Shown here piece by piece: positions 1-9,723 of a stretch of 64,000 nt of DNA. The notes beneath the pieces are model-generated. The model saw nothing but the letters and a program-made list of their open reading frames with translations, was not told where the DNA came from and searched no databases. Positions within the stretch are counted from its first letter, which is position 1; each line of letters opens with the position of its first letter. Source of the DNA: Microbacterium sp. 8M. Its GTDB lineage: Bacteria; Actinomycetota; Actinomycetes; Actinomycetales; Microbacteriaceae. Both the position numbers and the translations under genes were made by a program. The stretch is taken from the NCBI RefSeq assembly GCF_902506375.1, contig NZ_LR733284.1:2465092-2529091 (forward strand), written 5' to 3'.

Positions 1-27
1 GCGGGCAGCGGGGCTAGGCTGGCGCGC

Positions 28-198
28 ATGAGTACCGACGACACCGCCGCGGCGGACATGAAGCGCAAGTTCAAGGAGGCGCTGGACAAGAAGAACGCCC
101 AGCAGCACCGTGGCGAGGCGCACCTGGACGGCGACTCCGCCGTCCACGGCACGCACGCCGCGCAGACCCGGCGCGAGTTCCGCCGCAAGAGCGGCTGA
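28..198 (+). CDS. DUF5302-type small protein
   Basis: A 56-residue, highly charged protein (Lys/Arg/Glu/Asp-rich, ending in an RREFRRKSG-like basic tail) that resembles the small DUF5302 proteins of actinobacteria; function unknown. The ATG at 28 is preceded by TAGGCT at 15-20, seven bases away, with no Shine-Dalgarno sequence, so the mRNA is probably leaderless. A strong hairpin follows at 211-245. No membrane segment or signal peptide is visible, so it should be cytoplasmic. Confidence 0.75.
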   Translation: MSTDDTAAADMKRKFKEALDKKNAQQHRGEAHLDGDSAVHGTHAAQTRREFRRKSG

Positions 199-210
199 CC
201 GCACCCTCAC

Positions 211-245
211 GAAGGGGCGCCGGCGCGAGACGTCGGCGCCCCTTC
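211..245 (+). terminator. Rho-independent-like hairpin after the DUF5302 gene
   Basis: Perfect 12-bp inverted repeat (GAAGGGGCGCCG / CGGCGCCCCTTC) with an 11-base loop, 12 bases past the stop codon at 198. There is no long T tract, as is usual in very GC-rich actinobacteria. Confidence 0.7.
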
Positions 246-329
246 TGCGTGAGCGGCGCCCGGCACGGCGGGCGGACCGGATCGGCGCACGCGGTGGCGA
301 ACCACAGGCAACCGGGTTAGCGTCGAACG

Positions 330-1508
330 GTGAGCGTTACGACCCGGACCGTCGCTCCCCCGCGCAGGGGCCGCGCGGCGCGCCCGCTCACGGCGCTGCT
401 GACGGCCGCGGCGCTGGCGGCTCTGCCGGTGTTCGCGCCGCCGGCCTACGCCGATGACTACCCGTCCTGGCAGGACGTGCAGAACGCGCAGGGGAACGAG
501 CAGGCCACCCAGGATCAGATCGCTAAGGTCGACGACGCGCTCGCCGCCACCCAGCAGAAGGCCGCGGACGCCTCCACGGCGGCGATGAAGGCGGCCGAGA
601 CCGCCAAGGCCGCGCGCGAGGCGGCCGATGCCGCCGCCACGCGCGCCGATGAGCTCACCGCCCAGGCGACCGCCGCCGAGCGGACCGCGCAGGAGGCGCA
701 CGAGCAGGTGGGGACCATCATCGCCGGTCGCGCACGCACCGAGGCCTCGTCGCCGCTCCCCGCGCGGCTGTTCACCGCGGCCGACCCGGATCAGCTGCTC
801 ACGCGGCTCGGCGTCATGCAGCGCCTCGACGCCACCTGGGCGACGCTCAGCGAACGCGCTCTCGCGGAGCAGGCGGTGGCGGGCTCGCTGCAGGACCAGG
901 CGCAGGCCGCTCGGGTGGCACGCGACCAGCTCGCGACGAGCGCCGAGCAGGCCGCGCAGCAGGCGCAGGCCGCGGCGGACGCCGAGGCCGCCGCCGTGCG
1001 GGACCTGCAGGGGCACATCACGACCCTCTACGCACAGCTGGCGGCATTGAAGAACACGACGGCGGACGTCGAGCGGCGCTACCGGATCGGACAGCAGGTG
1101 GCCGAGCAGGCCCGTGAGCAGGCCGAGGCGGCAGCTGCAGCCGCATCCGGCGGAGGCGGGGACGGCGGGTGGACCGACCTCGGCGGCGACGGCGTGGACG
1201 TCGACCCTGCCGGAGCCCAGGCATACGCCGCCGGGCAGCTGGGCAACTACGGCTGGGGACAGGACCAGTTCCCGTGCCTCTACCGGCTGTGGATGCAGGA
1301 GTCCAGCTGGCGGGCGGACGCGCTGAACCCCGACAGCGGCGCCTACGGCATCCCGCAGGCTCTGCCGGCCGACAAGCTGGCCGCCGCCGGCGCCGACTGG
1401 CGCACCAACGGGAACACCCAGGTGGACTGGGGTCTGAGTTACATCCTCGACCGCTACGGGTCGCCCTGCGGCGCCTGGTCGCACGAGGTCGCGCACAACT
1501 GGTATTGA
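330..1508 (+). CDS. Secreted coiled-coil protein with C-terminal transglycosylase-like domain
   Basis: 392 residues. Residues about 20-42 form a signal peptide ending near AYA. Residues about 45-270 are a long Ala/Gln/Glu-rich coiled coil. A Gly-rich linker leads to a C-terminal domain (about 298-392) that matches lysozyme-like domains of actinobacterial secreted proteins: WMQESSWR with likely catalytic Glu324, SGAYGIPQ, a DWRTN motif, and two cysteines (316 and 380) that could form a disulfide. Expected role: binding or cleaving peptidoglycan outside the cell. The GTG start is preceded by TAGCGT at 318-323, six bases away, so it is probably leaderless. Catalytic activity is inferred from the motif only. 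Confidence 0.8.
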   Translation: MSVTTRTVAPPRRGRAARPLTALLTAAALAALPVFAPPAYADDYPSWQDVQNAQGNEQATQDQIAKVDDALAATQQKAADASTAAMKAAETAKAAREAADAAATRADELTAQATAAERTAQEAHEQVGTIIAGRARTEASSPLPARLFTAADPDQLLTRLGVMQRLDATWATLSERALAEQAVAGSLQDQAQAARVARDQLATSAEQAAQQAQAAADAEAAAVRDLQGHITTLYAQLAALKNTTADVERRYRIGQQVAEQAREQAEAAAAAASGGGGDGGWTDLGGDGVDVDPAGAQAYAAGQLGNYGWGQDQFPCLYRLWMQESSWRADALNPDSGAYGIPQALPADKLAAAGADWRTNGNTQVDWGLSYILDRYGSPCGAWSHEVAHNWY

Positions 1509-1520
1509 GCGGGCGGCCCG

Positions 1521-2006
1521 TCACGGCTGTGCGAGCGTCGCGCGCGCCGCGTCGAGAACGACCGGATCCGCACAGCCACGGGCGAACCCGGCGATGCGCC
1601 GACGGATCTCGTACCCGAGGACCACGGATCCGATCCTCTCCGCGATCGGTGCGAGCCAACCCGGCCGGCAGGTGAAGTTGTACTTCCAGACGGCGCGCGT
1701 GCCCGCCTCCGCGGCCTCGAAGCGCCAGCCGGCGCCGAGCGTGCGGAAGAACCAGGGCCCCTTCTCCATCGTCATCCCGACGTTCGTCGGCGGGGCGTAC
1801 GAGACGTAGCGCGTGATCATCGACAGGCCGAACCGCTGCCGTGTGAACGTGCGGACGCCCTTGGCCGGCACCGTGGATCCGTCGAGGAAGTGCTGTTCGC
1901 GGATGAACCCGTCCCAGCGCCTACGCACCTGCCCGGTGGTCTGCGAGACGGCGTACGCCAGGTCGGGTGGGATCGGGACGACGACGGCGGCCTGGACGAC
2001 GGGCAT
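1521..2006 (-). CDS. SRPBCC (START-like) family protein
   Basis: 161 residues starting VVQAAVVVPIPPDLAYAVSQ, the typical first strand and helix of the SRPBCC/polyketide-cyclase-like fold, followed by alternating beta strands (TFTRQRFG, ITRYVSYAPP, FEAAEAGTRAVWKYNF) and a long C-terminal helix. These proteins bind hydrophobic ligands in a central cavity; the ligand here is unknown. Convergent with the upstream transglycosylase-like gene, leaving 12 bases between stops. The -10-like TAGCGT lies at 2013-2018, six bases before the ATG, again a leaderless layout. Confidence 0.65.
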   Translation of the reverse strand: MPVVQAAVVVPIPPDLAYAVSQTTGQVRRRWDGFIREQHFLDGSTVPAKGVRTFTRQRFGLSMITRYVSYAPPTNVGMTMEKGPWFFRTLGAGWRFEAAEAGTRAVWKYNFTCRPGWLAPIAERIGSVVLGYEIRRRIAGFARGCADPVVLDAARATLAQP

Positions 2007-2069
2007 GCTTCGACGCTATCGCCCCGACCGGACGGACAGCACACGACCGCCGGCCGCGGCGACGAGCGG

Positions 2070-2113
2070 CGGGCCGGGGCAGGAGGCCTCGTCGGCGCCC
2101 CTGCCCCGGCCCG
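2070..2113 (-). terminator. Hairpin terminator of the dctA gene
   Basis: Perfect 13-bp inverted repeat (CGGGCCGGGGCAG / CTGCCCCGGCCCG) starting 15 bases past the dctA stop codon, with an 18-base loop. Confidence 0.65.
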
Positions 2114-2128
2114 CAGCGGGGATCGTGG

Positions 2129-3571
2129 TCAGCCCCGCCCGCTGCGCGCGCGGGCGCGCTCCTGCTTCGCGGCCATCTCGTCGACCGCCGCCTGCCCGAG
2201 GGTCGCGGTGCTGACTCCCTCTCGGGAGCGCGGCTCATCGTGACCGTGGACGCCGTCCAGCATCGACTCGTCGAACGGCTCCGCTCCGGACAGCACGCGC
2301 CGCATCCGCTCGCCGTCGACCTGCTTGGTCCAGGAGCCGATGAGGATGGTCGCCACCGCATTGCCGGTGAAGTTCGTCAGGGCGCGCCCCTCCGACATGA
2401 AGCGGTCGATCCCGACGATGACGCCGACGCCGTTCACCAGGTCGGGACGGTACGCCTGCAGTCCGCCGGCGAGGGTCGCGAGCCCGGCTCCGGTGACGCC
2501 CGCCGCGCCCTTGCTCGCGATGATCATGAAGACGAGCAGCCCGATCTGCTCGGGGATCGACATGGGCTGTCCCAGACCGGTCGCGATGAACAGCGACGCC
2601 ATCGTCAGGTAGATCGCCGTGCCATCGAGGTTGAACGAGTATCCGGTGGGCACCGTGATGCCGACGACGGGCTTCGCGACGCCCAGGTGCTCCATCTTCG
2701 CGATGAGCCGGGGCAGAGCCGACTCGGACGACGAGGTCCCGACGATCAGCAGGTACTCGCGGGCGAGGTACTTCATCAGCTGGAAGATGTTGACCCGGGC
2801 GACGAGCATCAGGATCCCGCCGAGCACGACGACGATGAACACGATGCAGGTCAGGTAGAACGCGCCGAGGAGGATCCCGAGGCTCCAGATGGCGGCGACG
2901 CCGGTCTTGCCGACCACGGCAGCGATCGCGCCGAACGCGCCGAGCGGGGCGAGCCACAGGATCATCCCGAGCACCCGGAAGACGAGGGTCTGCAGGTGCT
3001 TGATCGCCCCCATGATGGGCGCGCCGCGGTCGCCCAGACCCTGCAGCGCGAAGCCGACCAGGAGCGCGATGAACAGCACCTGCAGCACGCTCTCGCCGGT
3101 GAAGGCGCCGAAGAACGTCGCCGGGATGATGCCGAGGATGAAGTCCTGCGTGGTCTTCGCCTCGGTCGTCGTGGCCGCCTCATACGTCGCACCGGCCATG
3201 TGCAGCCCCTCACCGGGGTGGATGATGTTGCCCACGATCAGGCCGATCGCGAGGGCGAACGTCGACATGACCATGAAGTACACCAGCGCGAGGCCGCCGA
3301 TCTTGCCGACCGTCGCCGCCTTGGCGATGGATCCGACGCCGATCACGATCGTGCAGAAGATGATCGGCGCGATCATCATCTTGATGAGGCTGACGAAGCC
3401 CTTGCCGATGGGCTCGAGCCCCTGGGCGAACTGCGGGAACACGAGCCCCACCACGATGCCCAGCGCCACCGCGATGAGCACGGACACATAGAGCCAGGTG
3501 TGCTTGTCCCAGGAGTTCTTGCCGCGGCGCCAGTCGTGCCGCGGGAGAGTGAAACCTTCGGTGAGAGCCAT
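2129..3571 (-). CDS. dctA: C4-dicarboxylate/H+ symporter, DctA-type (DAACS family)
   Basis: 480 residues with about eight membrane helices plus re-entrant loops. Family signatures are clear: a serine-rich motif SSSESALPRL, the NLDGTAIY motif after GYSF, and GFVSLIKMMIAPIIF in the N-terminal half. Imports succinate, fumarate, malate or related dicarboxylates with protons or Na+. The ATG at 3571 is chosen over the adjacent ATG at 3574 because GGAGG then lies five bases upstream; either is possible. Transcribed divergently from a CitA/DcuS-type sensor kinase and regulator, which probably control it. The intergenic region (3572-3752) is 181 bases and should hold both promoters. Confidence 0.9.
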   Translation of the reverse strand: MALTEGFTLPRHDWRRGKNSWDKHTWLYVSVLIAVALGIVVGLVFPQFAQGLEPIGKGFVSLIKMMIAPIIFCTIVIGVGSIAKAATVGKIGGLALVYFMVMSTFALAIGLIVGNIIHPGEGLHMAGATYEAATTTEAKTTQDFILGIIPATFFGAFTGESVLQVLFIALLVGFALQGLGDRGAPIMGAIKHLQTLVFRVLGMILWLAPLGAFGAIAAVVGKTGVAAIWSLGILLGAFYLTCIVFIVVVLGGILMLVARVNIFQLMKYLAREYLLIVGTSSSESALPRLIAKMEHLGVAKPVVGITVPTGYSFNLDGTAIYLTMASLFIATGLGQPMSIPEQIGLLVFMIIASKGAAGVTGAGLATLAGGLQAYRPDLVNGVGVIVGIDRFMSEGRALTNFTGNAVATILIGSWTKQVDGERMRRVLSGAEPFDESMLDGVHGHDEPRSREGVSTATLGQAAVDEMAAKQERARARSGRG

Positions 3572-3752
3572 CATCGCCTCCGCTGAATGAATCGGTCGCC
3601 CGCACCACTCCGGGCGGGCCATGCCGACCATGGTGCGGATCGACGGCGCCCCGCGGCGAGTTCTGTTCGTATTGAAACCGGCGCCGACCCGGTACGCGCC
3701 TCCATCGGCGGCGCGACGTCGCGCATACTGGCTGAGGAGGTCCGGATCGGCG

Positions 3753-5051
3753 ATGGCGACGACACGACGCGGCAGGGTGCGCAGCGCCGCATCGAGCGTG
3801 TTCGCCCTGCTGATCGGATCCGTGCTGCTGATCGGCGCCGCGATCGGAGCGTTCCTCACCTGGGAGGCGCAGACCTCGGCGCGCCAGGAGGCCGAGCACG
3901 TCACCACCGCCGTCGCCCATGCGCTCTCCGCCGCTCCGGCGATCGAGGCGGCCGTGTCCGCGCCCGACCGCGCGGCGGCCTCAACGGGGCTGCGCGCCTA
4001 CGTCGAGTCGGTGCGCACCGGGGCGGGCCTGGACTTCATCACGGTGATGGACCGCGACGGCGTGCGCCTCACCCACCCGGATCCCGCGCAGGTCGGCGGG
4101 CACTACCTCGGCACGATCCCCGGCGACGGTCGCACGCTGACCGAGCAGTACACCGGAACCCTCGGGCCGTCGGTGCGCACGATCGCCCCGGTTCACGACG
4201 CGGGAGGCGCGGTGGTCGGCTGGGTCTCGGCCGGGGTGACCGTGGAGTCCCTGTCCGGCGCCCTGTTGCGCCGCCTGCCGGTGATCGCGCTGCTCACCCT
4301 GGCGGTGGTGGCCCTGGGCGCCGTGGGCGCGGTGCTCGCGCGGCTCGCCACCCGGAGGATCACCGGCGATCTGGACGCGCGGGACGTGCGCGACGCCGTC
4401 GCCGGCTACGAGTCGGTGCGCACGCTCGGCGAGGCCCTGCGCGCCCAGACCCACGAGCACGGCAACCGGCTGCACACCGCGCTCGCACTGCTCGAGCTCG
4501 ACCGCAAGGACGAGGCGATCGCTCTGCTGTCGGAGTCGTCCGTGCAGAGCCAGTCCGTGATCGACCAGATGACCCTGCGCGACGGGGATCCCACCGTGGC
4601 CGCGCTCCTGCTCGGCAAGGCGTCACAGGCGAAGGAGCGCCGGGTGCACTGGCAGGTCGTCGTCGATCCGGCCGCACCGCGGGCGGACCTGGATCCCGTC
4701 GACGCCGTCGCAGTGGTCGGCAACCTCATCGACAACGCCCTGGACGCCGCCGCCCAGGAGGGCACCGACGACGCGGGTCGCTGGGTGCGCGTGGAGATCG
4801 CGCCGGCGGAGGGCGGCCAGGTGGCGATCACCGTCTCGGACAGCGGCCCGGGGATCCCGGAGGAGCTCGGTGAGCGCGTGTTCGAGCACGGCGTGTCCAC
4901 CAAGCCCAGCGATCGCGCGGGCCGCGGCGTGGGCCTCGCCCTCGTCCGGGAGGTCGTGCAGGCGGCCGGCGGGAGCATCGCCGTCACGCGCGATCCCACC
5001 GCGTTCCGGGTGACGCTGCCCGCGGCACCGGTGAAGGCGGGACGCCGATGA
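3753..5051 (+). CDS. Sensor histidine kinase, CitA/DcuS-type
   Basis: 432 residues. One membrane helix at about 16-36, an extracytoplasmic PAS-like domain at about 40-170 (DFITVMDRDGVRLTHPDP), a second helix at about 176-198, then a kinase core. The H-box RAQTHEHGNRLH (His234) is the CitA/DcuS variety; N-box NLIDNALDAA (Asn324, Asn328), G1 box DSGPGIP at 363, G2 box GRGVGLAL at about 391. Such kinases sense citrate or C4-dicarboxylates directly. The ATG at 3753 follows GAGGAGG at 3734-3740 at a long spacing (12 bases). Overlaps the regulator gene by four bases (ATGA) and is divergent from dctA, so a dicarboxylate ligand is the best guess. Confidence 0.88.
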   Translation: MATTRRGRVRSAASSVFALLIGSVLLIGAAIGAFLTWEAQTSARQEAEHVTTAVAHALSAAPAIEAAVSAPDRAAASTGLRAYVESVRTGAGLDFITVMDRDGVRLTHPDPAQVGGHYLGTIPGDGRTLTEQYTGTLGPSVRTIAPVHDAGGAVVGWVSAGVTVESLSGALLRRLPVIALLTLAVVALGAVGAVLARLATRRITGDLDARDVRDAVAGYESVRTLGEALRAQTHEHGNRLHTALALLELDRKDEAIALLSESSVQSQSVIDQMTLRDGDPTVAALLLGKASQAKERRVHWQVVVDPAAPRADLDPVDAVAVVGNLIDNALDAAAQEGTDDAGRWVRVEIAPAEGGQVAITVSDSGPGIPEELGERVFEHGVSTKPSDRAGRGVGLALVREVVQAAGGSIAVTRDPTAFRVTLPAAPVKAGRR

Positions 5052-5731
5052 TCGGGGTCCTCATCGTCGACGACGACCCGCTGACACTCGAGCTGCACGC
5101 GGCCTACGTCGGCCGGCTGGAGGGCTTCTCCGTCGTCGGCGAGTGCACGGGGGTGCGCTCCGCGCTCACCGCGATCGCCGAGCTGGGCCCGCGCATCGAC
5201 CTCGTCCTGCTCGACATCACCATGCCGGACGGATCCGGGATCGACGTGCTCCGGCGGATCCGCGCCGCGGACGCGGACATCGATGTGATCGCGGTGACGA
5301 GCGTGCGCGACGTCGACGCCGTGCGGCGGATGTCCGCGCTGGGGGTCGCCCAGTACCTGCTCAAGCCCTTCCCGTTCCGCGTCTTCCGGGAGCGCATGGA
5401 GCAGTACGCCGAGCGCCGGGCGCGCGCGATAGGGATCACCGGCGCCGCCAGCCAGGACGAGATCGACGCGCTCGTCGGCGGCCCGCCCACCGGCGCGGTG
5501 GCGCTCCCCAAGGGGCTCACCGCCGAGACGCTGCAGGCGGTGACCGCCGCCCTGCGCGCGCACGGCGAGCTGTCTGCGCGCGAGGCGGGGCCGCTCGTCG
5601 GCGTCTCGCGGGTCACGGCGCGGCGCTACCTCGAGCACCTCGTGGACGCGCGCGTCGCCACACGCGCTCCCCGCTACGGCACCCCCGGGCGACCCGAGAC
5701 GGCCTACCGGCTGACGGGCGCCGGATCCTGA
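5048..5731 (+). CDS. Response regulator, CitB/DcuR-type
   Basis: 227 residues. Receiver domain with acidic pocket Asp8-Asp9-Asp10, phosphoacceptor Asp56 (LLDITMP), Thr84 and Lys106 (YLLKPFPF). The C-terminal part (about 160-225) is a winged-helix-like DNA-binding domain (SAREAGPLVGVSRVTARRYLEHL), the arrangement found in CitB, DpiA and DcuR. Translationally coupled to the kinase by the ATGA overlap. Likely activates the divergent dctA gene; no operator was identified with certainty. Confidence 0.88.
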   Translation: MIGVLIVDDDPLTLELHAAYVGRLEGFSVVGECTGVRSALTAIAELGPRIDLVLLDITMPDGSGIDVLRRIRAADADIDVIAVTSVRDVDAVRRMSALGVAQYLLKPFPFRVFRERMEQYAERRARAIGITGAASQDEIDALVGGPPTGAVALPKGLTAETLQAVTAALRAHGELSAREAGPLVGVSRVTARRYLEHLVDARVATRAPRYGTPGRPETAYRLTGAGS

Positions 5732-6346
<615 letters not shown>

Positions 6347-6355
6347 TCCCGACGA

Positions 6356-6394
6356 CGATGGCCGGTGCACCCGCACGGAGTGCACCGGCCATCG
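6356..6394. terminator. Bidirectional hairpin between ribH and the FMN reductase gene
   Basis: Perfect 15-bp inverted repeat (CGATGGCCGGTGCAC / GTGCACCGGCCATCG) with a nine-base loop, placed between the convergent stop codons at 6346 and 6409. It can end transcripts from both sides. Confidence 0.75.
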
Positions 6395-6408
6395 CCGTGA
6401 ATCGCGCC

Positions 6409-7053
6409 CTACTCCCCCGCGAGGCCTCCGAGGAGATGGCCGAAGGAGCGGCCCTCGCCGAGGTAGTTGCCGGGGTCGAAGGGATCCTTGTCGGCCGCCG
6501 GCTCGCGGCGGGCCATCGCCTCGGCGAGCTCGCGCGCGCCGCGCTCGATGCGCTGGCTGAGCGGCGCGACGTCGTCGGCCTTCGCACCCCAGTCGCTCGA
6601 CGCGGCGAACACGCCCGTCGAGACCGGCTCCGCATGCAGATAGGTGAACAGCGGGCGGATCGCGTAGTCGATCGCGAGCGAGTGCCGCGCCGTGCCCGCG
6701 TTCGCGCCGATGAGCACCGGCTTGCCGGCGAGCGCATCCGGATCCAGCACGTCGATGAACGACTTGAACAGGCCGGAGTAGCTCGTCGAGAAGATGGGCG
6801 TGACGGCGATGATGCCGTCGGCGGACACCACGGTGTTGATCGCGGAGTCCAACGCCGGAGGCGCGAACCCGGTCAGCAGGTTGTTGGTGATGTCGTGCGC
6901 GAGGTCGCGCAGCTCGATCACGTCGACGCTGACCTCGGATCCCAGCTCGCCGAGCCGGTGCGCGGTCTCCGCCGCGAGCCGGTCGGCGAGCATCCGGGTG
7001 GAGGAGGGGTTGCTGAGCCCCGCGGAGATCACGGCGATACGACGCGCGCCCAT
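6409..7053 (-). CDS. NADPH-dependent FMN reductase (CE1759-type)
   Basis: 214 residues with a flavodoxin-like fold: RRIAVISAGLSNPSSTRMLA at the N-terminus is the phosphate-binding loop, ADGIIAVTPIFSTSYSGLFKSFID is the family's flavin loop, and GKPVLIGANAG follows. It supplies reduced FMN to a partner oxygenase. The upstream luciferase-like gene ends one base before this ATG (7055 stop, 7053 start), so the two are translationally coupled and probably form a two-component flavin monooxygenase. Confidence 0.85.
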   Translation of the reverse strand: MGARRIAVISAGLSNPSSTRMLADRLAAETAHRLGELGSEVSVDVIELRDLAHDITNNLLTGFAPPALDSAINTVVSADGIIAVTPIFSTSYSGLFKSFIDVLDPDALAGKPVLIGANAGTARHSLAIDYAIRPLFTYLHAEPVSTGVFAASSDWGAKADDVAPLSQRIERGARELAEAMARREPAADKDPFDPGNYLGEGRSFGHLLGGLAGE

Positions 7054-7054
7054 C

Positions 7055-8296
7055 TCAGTTCGCCCCCTTCGTGGCCGCCGCGCCGAACGAGGAACCGGCC
7101 ACGGCCGGGACCGCACCGCCGTCCTGATAGGGCGAGCCGGCGGTGAGGTTGTCGCCGCGGTTCGCGCCGGGACGCGCCTCCCGCGACGGCCCGTCGCCGT
7201 ACACCGCCTTCACGCGCGCCGCGTGGGTGGGGGCGTCCGGAACGGACGCGGGGCGGTTCTGGGCGAGCTCCTTGCGCAGCACCGGCACGACCTCCCCGCC
7301 GAGGAGGTCGAGCTGCTCGAGCACGATCTTGAGCGGGAGGCCGGCGTGGTCCATGAGGAACAGCTGACGCTGGTAGTCGCCGAAGTGGTCGCGCATGGCC
7401 GCGTAGCGGTCGATCACCTGCTGCGGCGAGCCGACGGTGAGCGGCGTCATCTCGGTGAAGTCCTCCATCGAGGGGCCGTGACCGTAGACCGGGGCGTTGT
7501 CGAAGTACGGGCGGAACTCGTCGATCGCGTCCTGCGACTTCGGGCGCATGAACACCTGTCCGCCGAGGCCGACGATCGCCTGCTCCGGAGTGCCGTGGCC
7601 ATAGTGCGCGAAGCGCTGCCGGTACAGCTCGATGAGGCGCTGGTAGTGCTCCTTGGGCCAGAAGATGTTGTTCGCGAAGAAGCCGTCTCCGTAGTACGCG
7701 GCCTGTTCGGCGATCTCCGGCGTGCGGATCGAGCCGTGCCACACGAAGGGTGCAACGCCGTCGAGCGGGCGCGGGGTGGAGGTGAAGCCCTGCAGCGAGG
7801 TGCGGAACTTGCCCTCCCAGTCCACGACGTCCTTGGTCCACAGCTCGTGCAGCAGGGCGTAGTTCTCGATCGCGAGCGGCAGTCCCTGTCGGATGTCCTT
7901 GCCGAACCAGGGGTAGACCGGACCGGTGTTGCCGCGGCCCATCATGAGGTCCATGCGGCCGCCCGACACGTGCTGCAGCATCGCGTAGTCCTCGGCGATC
8001 TTCACCGGGTCGTTCGTGGTGATGAGCGTGGTGGACGTGGAGACGATCAGACGCTCGGTCTGCGCGGTGAGCGCCGCGAGGAACGTCGTCGGGCTCGACG
8101 ACCAGAACGGCGGGTTGTGGTGCTCGCCGATGGCGAAGACGTCGAGGCCGACCTCTTCCGCGTGCTTGGCGATCGTGAGCGTGTTCTGGATCCGCTCCCG
8201 CTCGCTCGGGGTCTCCCCGGTCACCGGGTTGCGTGTGATGTCGCTGACCGACATGAGGCCGAACTGCATGCCCGACCAGGTGCTCGACTCGCTCAC
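7055..8296 (-). CDS. LLM-class flavin-dependent oxidoreductase (CE1758 family)
   Basis: 413 residues with a luciferase-like TIM barrel: QFGLMSVSDI at strand 1, VGLDVFAIGEHHNPPFWSSSP, LIVSTSTTLITTNDPVKIAEDYAMLQHVSGGRMDLMMGRG. The C-terminal about 60 residues are low-complexity. It uses FMNH2 delivered by the coupled reductase; the substrate is unknown. I chose the GTG at 8296 (VSESSTW) because GAAGGAG lies just upstream; the longer reading from 8323 would put the ribosome site inside the gene. A TATTCA-N2-TGAATA palindrome overlaps the likely -10 (TATATT, 8327-8332), suggesting a repressor. Confidence 0.88.
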   Translation of the reverse strand: MSESSTWSGMQFGLMSVSDITRNPVTGETPSERERIQNTLTIAKHAEEVGLDVFAIGEHHNPPFWSSSPTTFLAALTAQTERLIVSTSTTLITTNDPVKIAEDYAMLQHVSGGRMDLMMGRGNTGPVYPWFGKDIRQGLPLAIENYALLHELWTKDVVDWEGKFRTSLQGFTSTPRPLDGVAPFVWHGSIRTPEIAEQAAYYGDGFFANNIFWPKEHYQRLIELYRQRFAHYGHGTPEQAIVGLGGQVFMRPKSQDAIDEFRPYFDNAPVYGHGPSMEDFTEMTPLTVGSPQQVIDRYAAMRDHFGDYQRQLFLMDHAGLPLKIVLEQLDLLGGEVVPVLRKELAQNRPASVPDAPTHAARVKAVYGDGPSREARPGANRGDNLTAGSPYQDGGAVPAVAGSSFGAAATKGAN

Positions 8297-8316
8297 TGCT
8301 GTCTCCTTCAGATTTC

Positions 8317-8330
8317 TATTCACTTGAATA
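8317..8330 (-). promoter_or_regulatory. Palindromic operator-like site at the LLM oxidoreductase promoter
   Basis: TATTCACTTGAATA is a 6+6 bp inverted repeat with a two-base spacer. It overlaps the likely -10 TATATT (8327-8332, minus strand) and the start of transcription. A closely related palindrome lies before the yceI gene at 16661-16678. Binding protein unknown; a MarR-type repressor is a guess. Confidence 0.5.
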
Positions 8331-8393
8331 TATCTGGTGAAACGCGTGCTACGCAGAAGTATTCCCCGGTTCCGGGACGCGGACCAGGCCCGC

Positions 8394-9722
8394 TCAGGCG
8401 AAGAGCCCGGCTCCGACGTAGGAGCCCTTCTCCGCCCCCGGCGGGATCGCCCAGATCCCGGACCCGATGTGGCGGATGTACTCGCTCATCAGGTCGGTGG
8501 AGAGCCGCTTCTGCAGCGTCACGAACTGCTCCGGCGAGCGCTGATAGGACAGGAAGAACAGGCCGGCGTCGAGCCGTCCCAGGTCATTGTTGCCGTCGAC
8601 GTAGTTGTACCCGCGGCGCAGGATCCTGATGCCGTCGTTGAGGGTGGGATGCGCGAGCCGCACGTGCGCGTTCTCGTCGATCGCGTGACCGTGGAACACC
8701 GGCTCCGTCATCTCGCCGCCGCCCGACAGCGGCGCCCCGCTGCCCTTCGCCCGGCCGATGGTGCGATCCTGCTCGGCGAGCCGCAGGCGGTCCCAGGTCT
8801 CGACGAGCATCGCGATCTTGCGGGCGACCAGGTAGGACCCGCCCGCCATCCAGGCCGGCTCGTCCTTCTCGCCCACCCAGACGTGCTCGGCGAGCGCCTT
8901 CGCGTCGTCGGCGAGGATGTTCGCCGTGCCGTCCTTGTAGCCGAACAGGTTGCGCGGCGTCTGCTGATCGGCCGAGGTGCGCGAGGTGCGCCCGAATCCG
9001 AGCTGCGACCAGCGCAGCCGGGCACGGCCGAACGCGATCCGGCTCAGGTTGCGCACGGCGTGCACCGCGACCTGCGGGTCGTCCGCGCAGGCCTGGATGC
9101 ACAGATCCCCGCCGGTGTAGGCCGCGTCGAGCGCGTCGCCGACGAAGCCGGGCAGGTCGGCGAGCACAGAGGGCCGTCGGTCCGCGATCCCGAACCGGTC
9201 GCCCTCGGCGAGGAAGAGGGACGGCCCGAGGCCGAACGTGATGGTGAGCCCGGCCGCCGTCAGGCCCTGCGCCTCGCCGGTGTCGTCCGGCGGCGCCTCC
9301 GGGGAACCGTCGACGGCGCCGGAGGCGCTGACGTCCAGCCCCTTGGTGAGGCGCGATGCGGCGTAGCTCCAGTCCTGCAGCAGCGACATCAGGTCCTCGC
9401 GGCTGGCGCGGGGCATCATGTCGAAGCTCGCGAAGTGCAGATGATCCTGCACACGCGTCGTGATTCCCGCCTGATGCACGCCTTCGAAGGCGTACTCGTC
9501 CGCGACCGCGGACCCGCCGGAGGCTCCCGCGGTCGCGCCGACCGCCGCAGCGCCGCCCGCGCCGACGGCGATGCCGGCGACACCGCTGCCGAGCGCCCAG
9601 CCGATCAGGCCGCGACGGCTGATACCGGGGCGTCCGGCGCTCTCCGAGGCGGTCGCCTCGGTCGGCTCGGATGCGATCTCGGAGTGCGGGACCTGTCGTC
9701 CCCCGGGCTCGGATGCGGTCAT
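8394..9722 (-). CDS. efeB: EfeB, Tat-exported Dyp-type heme peroxidase/deferrochelatase
   Basis: 442 residues. A twin-arginine signal (SRRGLIGWALGSG, about residues 34-50) leads to an Ala/Gly-rich stretch, then a Dyp-type peroxidase domain. The hallmark GxxDG motif is present in NLFGYKDGTANI, with the proximal heme His in the HVRLAHP or nearby region and an Arg in IRILRRGYNY. In EfeUOB systems it oxidises Fe(II) or releases iron from heme outside the membrane. The ATG lies one base after the efeO stop, so it is coupled to efeO. Third gene of efeUOB. Confidence 0.93.
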   Translation of the reverse strand: MTASEPGGRQVPHSEIASEPTEATASESAGRPGISRRGLIGWALGSGVAGIAVGAGGAAAVGATAGASGGSAVADEYAFEGVHQAGITTRVQDHLHFASFDMMPRASREDLMSLLQDWSYAASRLTKGLDVSASGAVDGSPEAPPDDTGEAQGLTAAGLTITFGLGPSLFLAEGDRFGIADRRPSVLADLPGFVGDALDAAYTGGDLCIQACADDPQVAVHAVRNLSRIAFGRARLRWSQLGFGRTSRTSADQQTPRNLFGYKDGTANILADDAKALAEHVWVGEKDEPAWMAGGSYLVARKIAMLVETWDRLRLAEQDRTIGRAKGSGAPLSGGGEMTEPVFHGHAIDENAHVRLAHPTLNDGIRILRRGYNYVDGNNDLGRLDAGLFFLSYQRSPEQFVTLQKRLSTDLMSEYIRHIGSGIWAIPPGAEKGSYVGAGLFA

Positions 9723-9723
9723 G